Below are positions 19,205 through 30,469 of a stretch of DNA of 64,000 bases, in pieces (position 1 is the first letter of the stretch; every line of letters starts with the position of its first letter). The translations under genes and the position numbers were made by a program. The notes below the pieces were generated by a model, which saw only the letters and a program-made list of their open reading frames with translations, was not told the DNA's origin and did not search any database. Location of the stretch: the NCBI RefSeq assembly GCF_000715075.1, contig NC_134084.1, forward strand, positions 103,210,411-103,274,410, in the 5' to 3' direction. Origin of the DNA: Nicotiana tabacum (Eukaryota > Streptophyta > Magnoliopsida > Solanales > Solanaceae).

Positions 19205-22148
19205 TGTCACGACCCAATTCCCGAACCTGGTCGTGATGGCGCCTCTCATGAAGACAAGGCCAACCATTCAACCCAATTCATCCTTTTAAGACAATTAATT
19301 AACACAATTATAGTATAAACATGGTTTAATAATATCGAATAGCGGAAAGTATAGATAAAATACGAAAATCCAACCCAACTCAGCCCTAACTAGGGTGTCA
19401 CAAGTCATGAGCTACTACAGAGTTTACTAAAATTCTACAAAGTATGGAATTAGGAACAAAGTCTGAAGATATCATAAATAACAGAAGATAAGGAAGAAAA
19501 CGGGTCTGCGAATGCCATGCAACTACCTCGATAACTCCGATGAAAACTGAACAGCAGAAAACTCGCTCTATGCCTCAGGAATACCTGTACCTGCACACAT
19601 GGTGCAGGGAGTAATGTGAGTACTCCGACCCAGTGAGTAATAAATATAAATAATGACTGAAGGTAAGAAAACACGTTAAGACACACAACATTCTATACAG
19701 AAGCAGTGAAATCATTTAAAATAACAATTCAGCGAAACATCATGTGAAATTTCTTTTAAACCAGTAAAACAGGTAATTTGGCAGTAAAATGACGAGTAGA
19801 AATCTGCCCATCGGGCTCAATATCAAAACAACAAGTAGAAATCTGCCCCTCGAGCTCAGTATCAAACTAATAATTAGAAATCTGCCCCTCGGGCTCAGTA
19901 TCAAAATAATAAGTAGAAATCTGCCCCTCGGGCTCAGTATCAAAATAATAATTAGAAATCTGCCCCTCGGGCTCAGTATCAAAATAATAAGTAGAAATCT
20001 GCCCCTCGGGCTCAGTATCTCAGAACAGTATCAGCCCCTCAGGCTCAGAACAGTATAAAACAACCAGTCAATTAAATAAGAGCACATAATTATTATGGCA
20101 TATAATGCGGATAAAGAATAAATGCATGAGTGCAATGCAATGCATATGACGGTACCCTATGGTACCCACTGCGGCGTGCAGTCCGAGCCATCCATATTTA
20201 TTTATCAGTGACGGCGCTCACTGGGGGTGTGTACAGACTCCGGAGGGGCTCCTACAGCCCAAGCACAATATCAAGCCATCTCATGGCATCAAATCTAGGC
20301 CCTCGGCCTCATATCAATATCAGAATAATCACCCAGGCTCTCGGCCTCAATATCAATATAACACTGCTGCGGCGCGCAGCCCGATCCATGCTCAATCCAG
20401 AAATCATCATAAGCCCCTTGGGCATTTTTAAAATAGTAGTTCTCAGCCCGAAATATCATTTAAAAATACCATTTAAGTTTTCAAATCTTAGAAAGATGGT
20501 TGAGTTTGCAAAACAGTATTTAAAACCTTGGACTGAGATCAAATAATATGCAAAATATGTGAAAATAGTGATATCAATCCCTGAAGGATTCAAATAATTG
20601 GCAAGAAGACCAAATGCAACAATCAAATCTAAGTAAGGATGATCCTCAATTTAGTTCAAGTAGAAAATACGGTAAAAACATCTTTCGGGACGGACCAAGT
20701 CGCAATCCCCAATGGTTCTCTACCCCACGTCCGTTATCCGGCGTGCAAGTCACCTCAATATAGCGTTATGATGTGAAATTCCGGGGTTTCAAACCCCCAG
20801 GACATCATTTACATCAATTACTCACCTCGAACTAGCCCGGAAAGCTACTCTACAACACGCTTGCCCTCTCGAATTCGTCCGAAGCTTCCAATCTAATCAT
20901 AATAATTCAATATACTCAATGCAAGTCGTAGGAATTAATCCCATATGAATTTACACATTTTCATACAAGGTACACATACCGTATGTTCGTCATAACAAGG
21001 GGATTCTTCAAGAGTTAAAGTTAGCCATGCATACCTCAAATTCGTCCCTTAATAATACTACCATGATCCAATACACTTAAGCAACTTCAATCTACAATAC
21101 AATATTAAATGAGACCAATATTAGTAACAAATTCCATAACTTATGACATTTAGGCATATTATCAAACATCTTGTAGGCATAGATATTTACATCTCATAAC
21201 TATAGTATTGGTTCATCCAATCATCACCATTAACCAACAATTCATTCCACCCAACCAACAAATCCTATCAAATAATCACCTTTAAATCCGTACCATGGTC
21301 ATGTATTTAAATTGGGAATTTATGTCTTCCAATAACCATACCATAAGTTGTAATACTTGATTCATACTCATAATTCCATAATAACTCCATATATGTAAGT
21401 CTAAGGTGTAGGATTACCTCTTGTAGACCAAATCTTGAAAGACAACTTTGGGGTGTTCTTGAGATTTTGAAGAAATCCTATGAAACCCAATCAAAATCAT
21501 GTTGTAACTAGTGATTGAGAAGTGAAATCACCATGAAAACACACTTAAAAACTCACCTTAGGTGTGCAATTGGATGCCTTGGTCGAGTTGGGGGTGTAGA
21601 GGAAGCCCTAAGCTTGAGAAATGACTCAAATTCTCTTACTTCCGGTTTTTAGGATATTTAAAACCTTCCAGGCGCGCGAGCTCGCGCGCCTGTTCGCGCG
21701 CGGGAGGCAGAATACTCAGCATAATGCGCGACTTCGCGCTAATGTTCGCGCTAGAGATGACTGCCCAGTAAAATTGTCATAACTTTCTGTATGCACCTCC
21801 AAATGACAAACGGTTTGTTGCGTTGGAAACTAGACTCAAAGGTCTTTAATTTGATAGGCTATGCATTACACAACTCCTTATAGAACTGGAGATATGATCG
21901 TTCAAAGTGAGGTCTTGTGCATACTCATTTGCAATTTTCATCTATTATGAAAATTTTCAACTTGGCTTGGACTTAAGCCTCTCCTTAGACCCCAAATCAC
22001 CTATAATATACCTCGTACACTTATTATCATACCCACTCAATTACCATCATGCTAATACTCGTCGTTCGCAGACAGAATAATATAATTAGCGTCCGTCAAC
22101 TTTCTTAATAGCGCTTAAGTACTTCAAAAAATTTTCCGGGGTGTTACA
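19205..22148 (-). repeat. 5' LTR of the coding-free retrotransposon (2.94 kb)
   Basis: TG..CA ended, begins on the minus strand with TGTAACACCCCGG at 22148. It contains all segments of the other LTR plus the extra 19511-20685 block with a 39-bp minisatellite and a GC-rich segment near 21670 with repeated GCGCGC motifs. Confidence 0.9.
19795..20045. repeat. 39-bp minisatellite within the 5' LTR
   Basis: About six tandem copies of a 39-base unit containing AATCTGCCCCTCGGGCTCAG and an A/T-rich rest. Because 39 is divisible by three, frames on both strands stay open and read as 13-residue repeats; these are artefacts and not a repeat protein. The array is absent from the 3' LTR of the same element. 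Confidence 0.92.
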
Positions 22149-22221
22149 ATTTTTGATTTTGTCTATTTGATCTTTGTTTAGTTCTTTCTAAGTGGATACC
22201 GTGTTGTCTTTGAGTAGGTGT

Positions 22222-22807
22222 AGGGGTGACAATTTGAGCCCAAATCCATCCAACCCACAGAGAGATTAATGGGTTGGGCTACAAAATATTTTAGCTCATT
22301 GGTCTATTTGGGCTGAGCCCAAGTTAATCCATTATTTTTTATAGCCCATTCTGACTCATTAACCAGCACAAATACAACCCATAAAACTCACCAAAAACAA
22401 AGGGATCTCAACCCAACTTATCTAGAAATTTACTTAGTTGCCCTATTTTTTTTTTGGTATTTTCAATTTTATGCATCACCCACCCACCCTAACCCCCTCC
22501 CCTCACGCGCTAACCCCCTCAATTTTTTTTTAATTTTTTTTTGTATTTTAAATTTTTTTGTTTTTCTGCACCACCCACCCACCCCTACTTGCAAATTTTT
22601 TTTCAACTTACACATTTTAAGGTAAAAGGCTTTTTTATGGAAGATGAGCATGGTTCTAAAACATGGGTCAAGTTGGGCTATGACCCATTGTTTGTCCCAT
22701 CTTAGCCCAAGTACACTTTGGGCTGGGTTGAGCAATGACCCATGTATTGACCTAACCCATATTGACTCTCCCAAATTCTGTCCAGCCGCCCCATTTGCCT
22801 CTCTTAT
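22222..22807. mobile_element. Non-autonomous hAT-type element (586 bp) with perfect 8-bp TSD
   Basis: GTAGGTGT flanks it exactly (22214-22221 and 22808-22815). The left end reads AGGGGTGACAATTTGAGCCC and the inverted right end reads roughly AAGAGAGGCAAATGGGGCGG, degenerate forms of the AGGGGTGGCAAATGGGC ends common in plant hAT MITEs. The interior is rich in GGGTTGGGCT and GGGTCAAGTTGGGC-like motifs. There is no coding capacity. Confidence 0.85.
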
Positions 22808-22815
22808 GTAGGTGT

Positions 22816-23738
22816 CACTATGATTATAAAGTTTTCATGCTTGGGGTTAATTTCGGGTATAGAATTGTAAAAATAGCTATATTATTTTAATTACGCGTTT
22901 TATTTTTCATATAGAATGCCCTTCCATCCCATATAGATGTATTTAAAACTTTTCAGTGCTCAAAGACCATTGTCGCACATAACGAGGCTAAAAAGACACT
23001 CTATAATTATTTGTCTGTACAAATATTTAAGTTTCTACCTGAATCATGATTCTTTCAATAAATTCAATCTTTAAGCTTATGTTATTTTCGATAGGTCAAC
23101 ATATTAATGTATTGAAATGTGAGTAGTTATTCAACTAAAGTAGGATTTGGAGTGAAAGTTTTCAGGTTATATGGAGGTTAGAAAGCATTAGTACCAAATC
23201 ACAAATCTGATTAATGTTAAATAGATCTGGAGCGTTAACTGGCATGAAGGTGGCTATTGGTGTAATAGTTCAAATTTATTAAGTTGGCTATAGTTTAGAA
23301 CTTGAGGCTCCTCTGTAAAATGGAATTTTTATATTCCTATTCCATATAGGAAACTATATTACCCTCAATGTTTAAGGTTTGATTTAATTATAGTTAGTAT
23401 ACCTAATTACCAATTCTATACCATAATGTGTTTTAACTGTACAATTAATGTACCGTATATCACTCCTTAATTAACGCTACCGTATATTCCTCCAAATCCC
23501 CACCCCCCACGTTTCTCTCTCCTAAACCCACATCCACACCCACACCCACGTTTCAAACCCATTATTCCCTCTGCTAAAACCAGAGAAATATATGTAACAC
23601 CCTTCCATTAACGTCCAATTTCAAGTTTTTTTCTTCTAAAACCAGTTAAAATTGAAGCCAAATCTTCAAAGTTCATACACACATTTACCCTCGGCTTCAA
23701 ATTTTCTCAATGAAGAAGAACAAACCTTCAAAGAGACA
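22816..23738. other. Unassigned A/T-rich stretch
   Basis: About 0.9 kb with no recognised gene or element. It ends with a C-rich part (CACATCCACACCCACACCCA near 23528) and then enters the left arm of the long inverted repeat. It may be the outer part of that same structure, but its mirror partner was not found on the right side. Confidence 0.4.
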
Positions 23739-25103
23739 AGAGAGCATCAATTCCACCATTAATAGCCATTAAAAAGCTTGAAGCTTTGAATTCAAATTTG
23801 GGTTTTCAAAAATCATTATTTGTTTTGATTGGGTGTTGTTGTAAATAATTGTGAATATGTTTTGGAGTTTATATCTCAATTTGAGGGGTTTTGGTGAAGA
23901 TTTAAACTTGGTTTTGACTGAATTTCAGATTGAAACTCGAAAAAGAAGAAGAGGAAGAAGAACAAGACATGACATACATTATACTGCAGTAATTGTAGAT
24001 AAATTGTAGACTATTTTTTGCAGAAGATTTGTAGAAGTTTTAGTCGTTTTTTATTTGTGTAAACAGAAAACAAAGCATCTACAATCAGAATACAAATAAT
24101 CTACAATTTATCTACAAAATATCTACAAACTGGGTACATTGAATTTTAATATCCCAATTCTCATTCAATTGTAGCTTAATTGGTATTTTTGACATAATTG
24201 CATTTTTTGCAGAAGATTTGTAGAAGTTTTGGTCATTTTTGATTTGTGAAAACAGAAAACAAAGCATCTACAACCAGCATACAAATAATCTACAATTTAT
24301 CTACAAAATATCTACAAACTGGGTACATTAAATTTTAATATCCCAATTCCCATTCGATTGTAGCTTAATTGGTATTTTCGACATAATTGCATTTTTTGCA
24401 AAAGATTTTGTAGAAGTTTTAATCGTTTTGGATTTGTGAAAACAGAAAACAATGCATCTACAATTAGAATACAAATAATCAACAATTCATCTACAAAATA
24501 TCTACAAACTAGGTATATTGAATTTTAATATCCCAATTCCCATTCGATTGTAGTTTAATTGAGATTTTCGACATAATTGCGTTTTTCAGAAGATTTGTAG
24601 AAGTTTTAGTTGTTTTTTATTTGTGAAAACAGAAAATAAAACATCTACAATCAAAATACAAATAATCTACAATTTATCTACAAAATATCTACAAACTGGG
24701 TACATATTTGGAATCGACATGCTTCCCCTGAAATGTATGTTTCACATTTTTTATACATATTTTTGTCCAAAACAGTACTAAATCATCCACTTTAATACAA
24801 TTTTTATACAACTTTTATACAATAGGTAAATGAATAAAAGATAAATAAATAAACAACAGTCTACAATTTATCTACAATTTCTGCAATATGTCTTCTTTTT
24901 CGAGTTTCAATATGAAATTCAGTCAAAACCAAGTCTAATCTTCACCAAAACCCCTCAAAATTGAGATATAAACTCCAAACCATATTCCCGATTATTTTCA
25001 ACAATACCCAATCCAAACAAATAATGATTTTTGGAAACCCAAATTTGAATTCAAAGCTTTCAAGCTTTTTAATGGCTGTCAATGGTGGAATTGCTGCTCT
25101 CTT
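23739..25103. repeat. Long inverted repeat with tandem-repeat loop
   Basis: Left arm 23739-24018 and right arm 24853-25103 match in inverted orientation over about 250-280 bp (GAGATATAAACTCCAAA versus TTTGGAGTTTATATCTC, and many other blocks), with scattered mismatches. The loop of about 830 bp is mostly a 189-bp tandem repeat. The layout resembles a foldback or Mutator-like non-autonomous element, but outer terminal repeats and a target-site duplication were not identified. A transcript would fold into a long hairpin. Confidence 0.8.
24020..24715 (+). repeat. 189-bp tandem repeat, about 3.7 copies
   Basis: Units begin near 24020, 24209, 24398 and 24586, each with GCAGAAGATTTGTAGAAG, then AACAGAAAACAAAGCATCTA, then repeated ATCTACAA motifs and GAATTTTAATATCCCAATTC. 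The last unit is incomplete and merges into the right arm side. Copies differ by a handful of bases. Confidence 0.88.
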
Positions 25104-25905
25104 TTCATTTGCTTTGTATTACTAAAGTTTGCGATTGAGAAATAGAGAGAGATGTAGAGAGAATTTCTGGAAACAGAGTGTATTGCAAAACCAGAGTATG
25201 AAAAATCTTGGTCTGCGTTGTGGAAGATCAGAGTGAAGCTGACGATAATTATGGAATGTGCGTGATTTGCGTTGGGGAAGATCTGGAAAATATTTAATTC
25301 CTCTTTTTTAGCGCGCAAAATAAGGAATCATAAAGCTACAATGATTCCTTATTTAATGCATTGTATATATTAGATATAAATACTATTAGCATGAAGAGTA
25401 ATAAGCAAACTATAAACATATTTGGTAATATAGATTCATATATGGTATATATACGAAAAAGCCTCCTGTAAAATTGATCAATTGTATGATGATCCATTTG
25501 AAATTAAGTCCCTTCAAATGGATCCACAGATGATCCGTAAGTCCCTGTATGATGATCCGTAATAATATGGATCCACAGATGTGTTGGATTTGCAAAGCAG
25601 GCTGGTTTTAATCGATAGAGTGGTTGTATGTGTAATAAGATTCAACTGAAGTTTTTAACTGACAAAATGACTATTTGTATAACATGAGGTTTCCAATTGG
25701 GCATCACTCTAGTTTAGAATCTGAATCTTCTGTAAATTAATTAATTTATATGATGTTCATTTAAGGTTGAGCCTGTATAGTATTTGTTCATGGTGACTTT
25801 TTCTTTAAAATTTGCAAAGGCATGTTAGCTGGCCATTTTTCGATCATGTTTAAGCCTCTATGAGATTTATTGGGCCGAGCTTGTTTGTAAAAATGAAAGA
25901 GTCAA
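25104..25905. other. Unassigned stretch with short palindromes
   Basis: No gene recognised. Around 25485-25585 there is a cluster of short direct and inverted repeats (ATGATCCATTTGAA / TTCAAATGGATCCACAGATG, GTATGATGATCCGTA) that looks like a small decayed foldback element. Short frames here have no family resemblance. Confidence 0.4.
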
Positions 25906-26710
25906 GGCGTCATTTGTTCGCACTTTACGGAGGTCTGAATCTTAATCATTCAGATCTCAAACATTAAGTGCGTTTGTTTTAAAGTCTGAATTTTAATTAT
26001 TCAGATCTTAATTATTAAGTGTATTTTTTTTACTTCACAACCACTTAACGAGTCTGAATAGGTCTGTATGATTAAGATCTATAATTGAAACTTAATTTTA
26101 TTAAGATGTTATCATCCATATCTATTATTAACTGCCGACACTGCCTACAATTATCAACTACCACTGTGTCACCACCCACCACCATACTCAACCACCACCA
26201 CCACCATACTCAACCATTACCAAGACTACCACCACCATCCCCAATCATATCCGCCACCATCATGGACTACCACCATCCCACCATTCCCACCACCATCATT
26301 CTCAACCACAACCAAAACTCATCCACCTCAACTATCACAACTAACCATCCCATCACTATTAACAAACATAGTCGGCGCTACCCATCATTATAAACCACCA
26401 CCACCACCACCCGTCATTATTAACTGTCACTACCCACCACCACCATCCTCAATCATAATCTCCACCACTATCAACTACCACTAATTACTACCCTGAACCA
26501 CCACCGCCAATCAAAATTACCACCAACCACTGTCTCTAGTCGGTATTCACAAACACTACCGTTAGACATCACCACCAACAACTATCATATTTTAAAAAGT
26601 TATATATTTTATTAATAGTTTATTATATTAATTAGTTTATCTGCCTTAATATTTAAATGTATATTCTTATTCAGACGTCTTAATCTAAAAAAAATAAAAA
26701 AAATGAGGCG
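25906..26710. mobile_element. Harbinger/Tourist-like non-autonomous element, copy 1
   Basis: Left end GGCGTCATTTGTTCGCACTT and right end AAAAATGAGGCG are decayed forms of the GGCCTCATTTGTT termini of copy 2 at 40018-41007. The two copies are alike throughout, including GAGGTCTGAATCTTAATCAT near the left end, a CAC/CCA-rich core (about 26150-26560) and TTCAGACGTCTTAATCT near the right end. The flanks share TCAA, compatible with a short target-site duplication. Non-coding; the His- and Pro-rich frames over the CAC core are repeat artefacts. Confidence 0.75.
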
Positions 26711-26938
26711 TCAATGACTCTATGAATGATAGGCCAAGCTGGTTTGAAACCATTTCCAAAAATTATTGAGTCTTAGAAAAATACTCATGCACTTAACTAT
26801 TTACCCGACAATACCCATACAACCCCATTTACTTTGGAAAAATGATACTGTAGCCACTCTCAAAAAATAGTCGAAAAAATATATATTTTTTGTTACTTTA
26901 ATTGTTATCATAATAGAGGGTGGTTAGTTTGTGTCACT
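26711..26938. other. Unassigned spacer before element A
   Basis: About 230 bp, A/T-rich. The last 40 bases (GTGTCACTTTGGCGATTCG) look like the LTR-end and leader region of a Tat-type retrotransposon, but no 5' LTR of A is present here. Confidence 0.35.
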
Positions 26939-28671
26939 TTGGCGATTCGTCCATACAACACAAGGTCAAAGAGCAAAGTACCCATGGCTAGTAAAGACTT
27001 GAACACAGGAGTTGTTGACCCGTCGAGGGAGGTTATGGAGTCGGAGTCTGAATTGAAAGAGAAGGTCCAAAGGTTGAAACAACAGATGGCAGAAATGTAT
27101 CAGTCTCGGATCAGGCGACGTCCTTGACCTTTATTCCCCACTAACTACACTGAAAACCCTGCAACTATCCCACTACTATCACAAACCCAGGTTCCCATTG
27201 CTGCTGATATCTCCCCACAACATTTTCACATTCCACCCCTCAAAAGCACATCATATACTGCTTCTTTGACTACTCATGTTTTTGTAGCTCATCCACCAGC
27301 TACTCTTCTTCGATCCTCTAGCGAGACTATGTTCCAAGCTCCAGATGTCCAACACTATGCTCTAGAACCAATTTTCAAGGTCTTGGGTCCATACTCTTAC
27401 GCTCCTCATTCTGAGCCTCCCGGTGAAACTACAAAGCCTGCTAAGACAGTGGAGCAGGATGAGATATCCAGAAAGCTGAAAGGGTCTAAAATGCCAAAGC
27501 TTAATTTATATGATGGGCGTGGAGATCCAATGGCCCATCTGAGGAGTTATTGCAGTAAAATAAGAAGTGTTTGTAGGAAAGATAAAGTATTGATGGCGTA
27601 TTTCAGTCAGAGTCTGAGTGGGGAAGCTCTGGAGTGGTGCACCTGCCAAGACGCTAGTAAGTAGCATGCATGGGGTGACCTGACTCAAAATTTTGTTCGA
27701 CACTATCAGTACAATGTAGACATTATCCCAGACCGCTCCTCCCTATCTCAGATGGAAAAGAAACCCAAGGAAGGCTTTAGAGAGTTTTGGTTCAGATGGA
27801 ACGAACAAGTTGCTGGGATCAGTCCTCCGATTGATAGAAAAGATGTTGTCAAGCCCAGCCAACGACAAGATCCAGTGGGCATTCCTGCTAAATGATTTTA
27901 GCCTCAATACCGACCCCATGAATATCCTCGTACTCCAAATAATCCTCCTCAATGCTACTTTCCTCCACAAAATCCCCAAAGTCATACCCCACCTCCCCAG
28001 TACTCTATCCATAATGCACCGCCATATGCTCCACACCCACGAAACCTTCAACGGCTTGCACCGCCTCCACAAATGTCTCACCCACCTCTACAAGCATATC
28101 AACCCCTACCCGAAAGAGGTCCCAACCAAGGCCGGAGTACAAAATGAGAAGGCAGCAGCAAAGAGAAAAGTCTTTCACTTCTATTGGAGAATCATATGCT
28201 AGTCTATTCCAAAAGCTGAGGCAATTGGACATGTTAAAGCCGATTCAGATAAAAATGCCAAAACGCTTTCCAAAGAGTTTTGATTTTTATCAAAGGTGCG
28301 CATATTGCTCTAATGCCCCGGAGCACGACATATAAAAGTGTTGGAATCTGAAAAAGGCAGTCTAGAAGTTTATTAATGTAGGTGACATTACCGTGCAAAA
28401 TCCAAATGCAACAAATACTAGCCAAAGTCCATTGCCTGTTCATAATGAGACACATATGGTGGACATGATTTGTGTGGAAAAGGAATATGAGAACTCTTCT
28501 GAATCCCTTGGAGGGCCACTTATCGCAAAATTTTCAGGGCTATCAGTTTCGGTTCCAGAGGTTGATCTTAAGGACAAGTTGGCAAAAGGGACCCAAAAGC
28601 TATTTGCTAAGGTCAACGTGATGGAAATTGGTGAAGGTCCTACTAATTTTGATGTGCAACCCAGTGGCTAA
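26939..28671 (+). pseudogene. Gag of Tat/Ogre-like Ty3/gypsy element A, degraded
   Basis: Successive frames read a TRSKSK N-terminus with a coiled coil (LKEKVQRLKQQMAEMYQ), a Pro-rich linker, then the retrotransposon gag domain (KMPKLNLYDGRGDPMAHL, MAYFSQSLSGEALEWC, then after a stop HAWGDLTQNFVRHYQYN). A Pro/Tyr-rich linker follows, then KSFTSIGESYASLFQKLRQL, a decayed knuckle region (KRFPKSFDF, RCAYCSNAPEHD) and an acidic tail ending at 28671. At least four stops and several shifts interrupt it; the stop after CQDASK stands where a Trp is expected before HAW. No protease, RT or integrase follows. This kind of protein normally forms the retrotransposon particle. Confidence 0.8.
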
Positions 28672-29909
28672 GATGTCGATCTTGGTAATTGGAAAGACAC
28701 TCCTTTCTTGGCTAGCCAGGGAGGAGTTTTGGTGGTTTATTTTGTTGTCATTTTTGTTTTTCGGGTAATTTCAGAGTTGTAATCCGGACATTGTCTTGTG
28801 GCTCAAACCCTTCTGCTTCTTATTTTTCCTAGTTTGTTTAGTGGTAGTAACTCATCTAGCATTATCTAGGATTGTTTCAGGATTGTAACCCATGTCTATT
28901 TTGCTTGTTTTGTTCAAATCCTTTTCACCATCTGTCTAATGCAATCTCCTATTTTCTGTTAGTTCTAGTCAGTTTTTTAGGTCACTTTTCCTTTTATAGT
29001 TCTTTTTATGCTGACTCTAATTATATGATACTAGAAAATTAAGGAAAGAGTATTTGTAGCTTAATTCCAACGCAGTATCATGTTTTGCACCTTATGAACA
29101 TAATTAAGAACGACAATTTGTAGATATTGTTTTCAGGGCCAAATAATTATCTAGCCCGCTTTGTTTATTGATAAACCAAAACTGAAATCAAAGAATTACG
29201 ATGTCTGCAAAGTAGGTGATAATTTACCAATGTACATATTTTTTCTCCAAATAAACTCTATAATTCTTAGGCCATCACAATAATCCCAAATTTAGAGTAG
29301 ATAGTCCAAGAACATCATTGATGCTTTAGGCGCGACTAATAATAAATTATTGTGACTATGGGTACGATTCCCATGGCATAGTCTTCATACGTAATTCCAA
29401 AGTCAAGTGCGCATCCACGTGCCTTGACCGAAATTTTAAATAATTAAAATAAACATGTTACGAATCACGGGTACATTTACGTGGCGTGATTCACAGTATA
29501 TACTAAACAAAAAGTGTACAACATCGTGACTTATTCAAATAATTGCCATAACTATTTTTAATATGTTATTAAAAGTGGTGAAATGTAAAAACACACATAA
29601 GTCCAAAACATATAATAATCAGATAATTAAGCCGATTGTAATTGTAAAGCGACCGTGCTAAAATCACGAAATCTGGGAGTGCCTCTCACCTTCATCCGAG
29701 TTAACAGAATTTCTTACCCGGTCTTTTGTGTTTCACGGACTTTACAGAGTCAAATTTTCTTGAATTGAGATTTAAAATAAATCGGTGACTTGGAACACCG
29801 CAATAAATAATCCCATATGGCAACTCTTGAAATAAAATAAATCAATCCATTTTCAATAATGTCACTTTAACTGAAAAAACTCATTTCCCCATAAAAAGAA
29901 GGTGTGACA
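28672..29909 (+). mobile_element. 3' part of element A: post-gag segment and LTR end
   Basis: 28672-29050 corresponds to 55116-55500 of element B (both include GTAATTTCAGAGTTGTAATC-like text after gag). From about 29060 to 29909 it corresponds to the last part of the B LTR (60800-61506), sharing TTTAGGCGCGA, ACTATGGGTACG, CGACCGTGCTAAAA and the end GGTGTGACA. The intervening 5.3 kb present in B, including the start of the LTR, is missing. A is thus a deletion derivative with a partial 3' LTR. Confidence 0.72.
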
Positions 29910-29911
29910 CT

Positions 29912-30076
29912 CACACCCATTTATGTTTCTTTCAGGAGCTCAAGCTCACAATGGAGTTAGAATCTATTTTCTTATTTCCTATTGTAATCACTCGAGTTAA
30001 TCAATAAAGCTTCCGATTTGAGTTCCAATTTCTGTCTTCGATTAAATTCGTGTATCAGTTTCTTAAGTACATAACA
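29912..30076 (+). repeat. 3' LTR remnant of retrotransposon E
   Basis: Matches the right part of the E 5' LTR (12439-12602) starting at CACACCCATTT and ending CTTAAGTACATAACA. It is cut on its left by the end of element A. With the 5' LTR near 7.7-12.6 kb it suggests one element E spread over more than 22 kb by later insertions, or a second deleted copy of the same family. Confidence 0.65.
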
Positions 30077-30151
30077 TAATTATACATATAGTTCTAAAAA
30101 AGATCCAAAAGAGCAGAACAAGTGAAATTGAGAGTTAATGTTTTAGCCCAA

Positions 30152-30455
30152 TGTTAAGTTGTATAAGGAATATAAGGAGAATGTTACTTAGTTGGACCTC
30201 TTTTCTTTTCCTTTACTTTCTTTTGTATTGGCCCCAGAAGCCCACATCTGTATTTATGCAATCGTTTATTTCAGTCATTGGGTTGGTTTTAGCTTTTGGC
30301 CCATATAGCATATATGTAATTGAACATTTCATTTTTAGTTAAGTTTTTCCGAAAGACAGAAGCTAGAAGCTTCCTTTCTCTCTCTCTCTCTCTCTTCGTA
30401 TTTTTCTAACCCTAGATAATTCCTTGTAGATTTACTTCGAATTCAAACTTTATCA
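30152..30455 (+). repeat. 5' LTR of copia element D (304 bp)
   Basis: Starts TGTTAAGTTGTATAAGG and ends TTTATCA directly before the primer-binding site. It is nearly identical to the start of the 3' LTR at 41963 and contains a (CT)n run at 30379-30397. Confidence 0.9.
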
Positions 30456-30469
30456 TGGTATCAAAGCCC
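30456..30469 (+). promoter_or_regulatory. Primer-binding site of copia element D
   Basis: TGGTATCAAAGCCC abuts the LTR end; initiator tRNA-Met type with one change from the usual TGGTATCAGAGCC. Confidence 0.85.

Larger units (their letters stand above)
12878..22148 (-). mobile_element. Coding-free LTR retrotransposon (LARD-like), 9.27 kb, minus strand
   Basis: The element is bounded by a perfect 5-bp duplication ATTTT (12873-12877 and 22149-22153) with TG..CA ends. On the minus strand it has a 5' LTR (22148-19205), a tRNA-Met-type PBS (19201-19189), 4.5 kb of internal DNA, a polypurine tract TGGGGGAGAA (14700-14691) and a 3' LTR (14690-12878). No frame longer than about 80 codons and no gag, protease, RT or integrase motif is visible inside, so it must depend on a partner. 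The LTRs differ by about 3% over the first 210 aligned bases by eye, indicating a fairly recent insertion. Internal sequence partly resembles the non-coding part of element F at 62.2-63.2 kb. Confidence 0.9.

Noticed and set aside
19740..20058. Repeat proteins of 13-residue period on both strands
   Set aside because: A 39-bp minisatellite gives open frames on both strands; it lies in a retrotransposon LTR.
25485..25585. Short direct and inverted repeats as a possible CRISPR-like or RNA structure
   Set aside because: Only two or three irregular copies, in a plant nuclear context; a decayed small foldback element is more likely.
26085..26393. Open frame rich in His, Pro and Thr (possible His-rich protein)
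   Set aside because: It follows the CAC/CCA-rich core of a Harbinger-like element; the second copy does not keep the frame.
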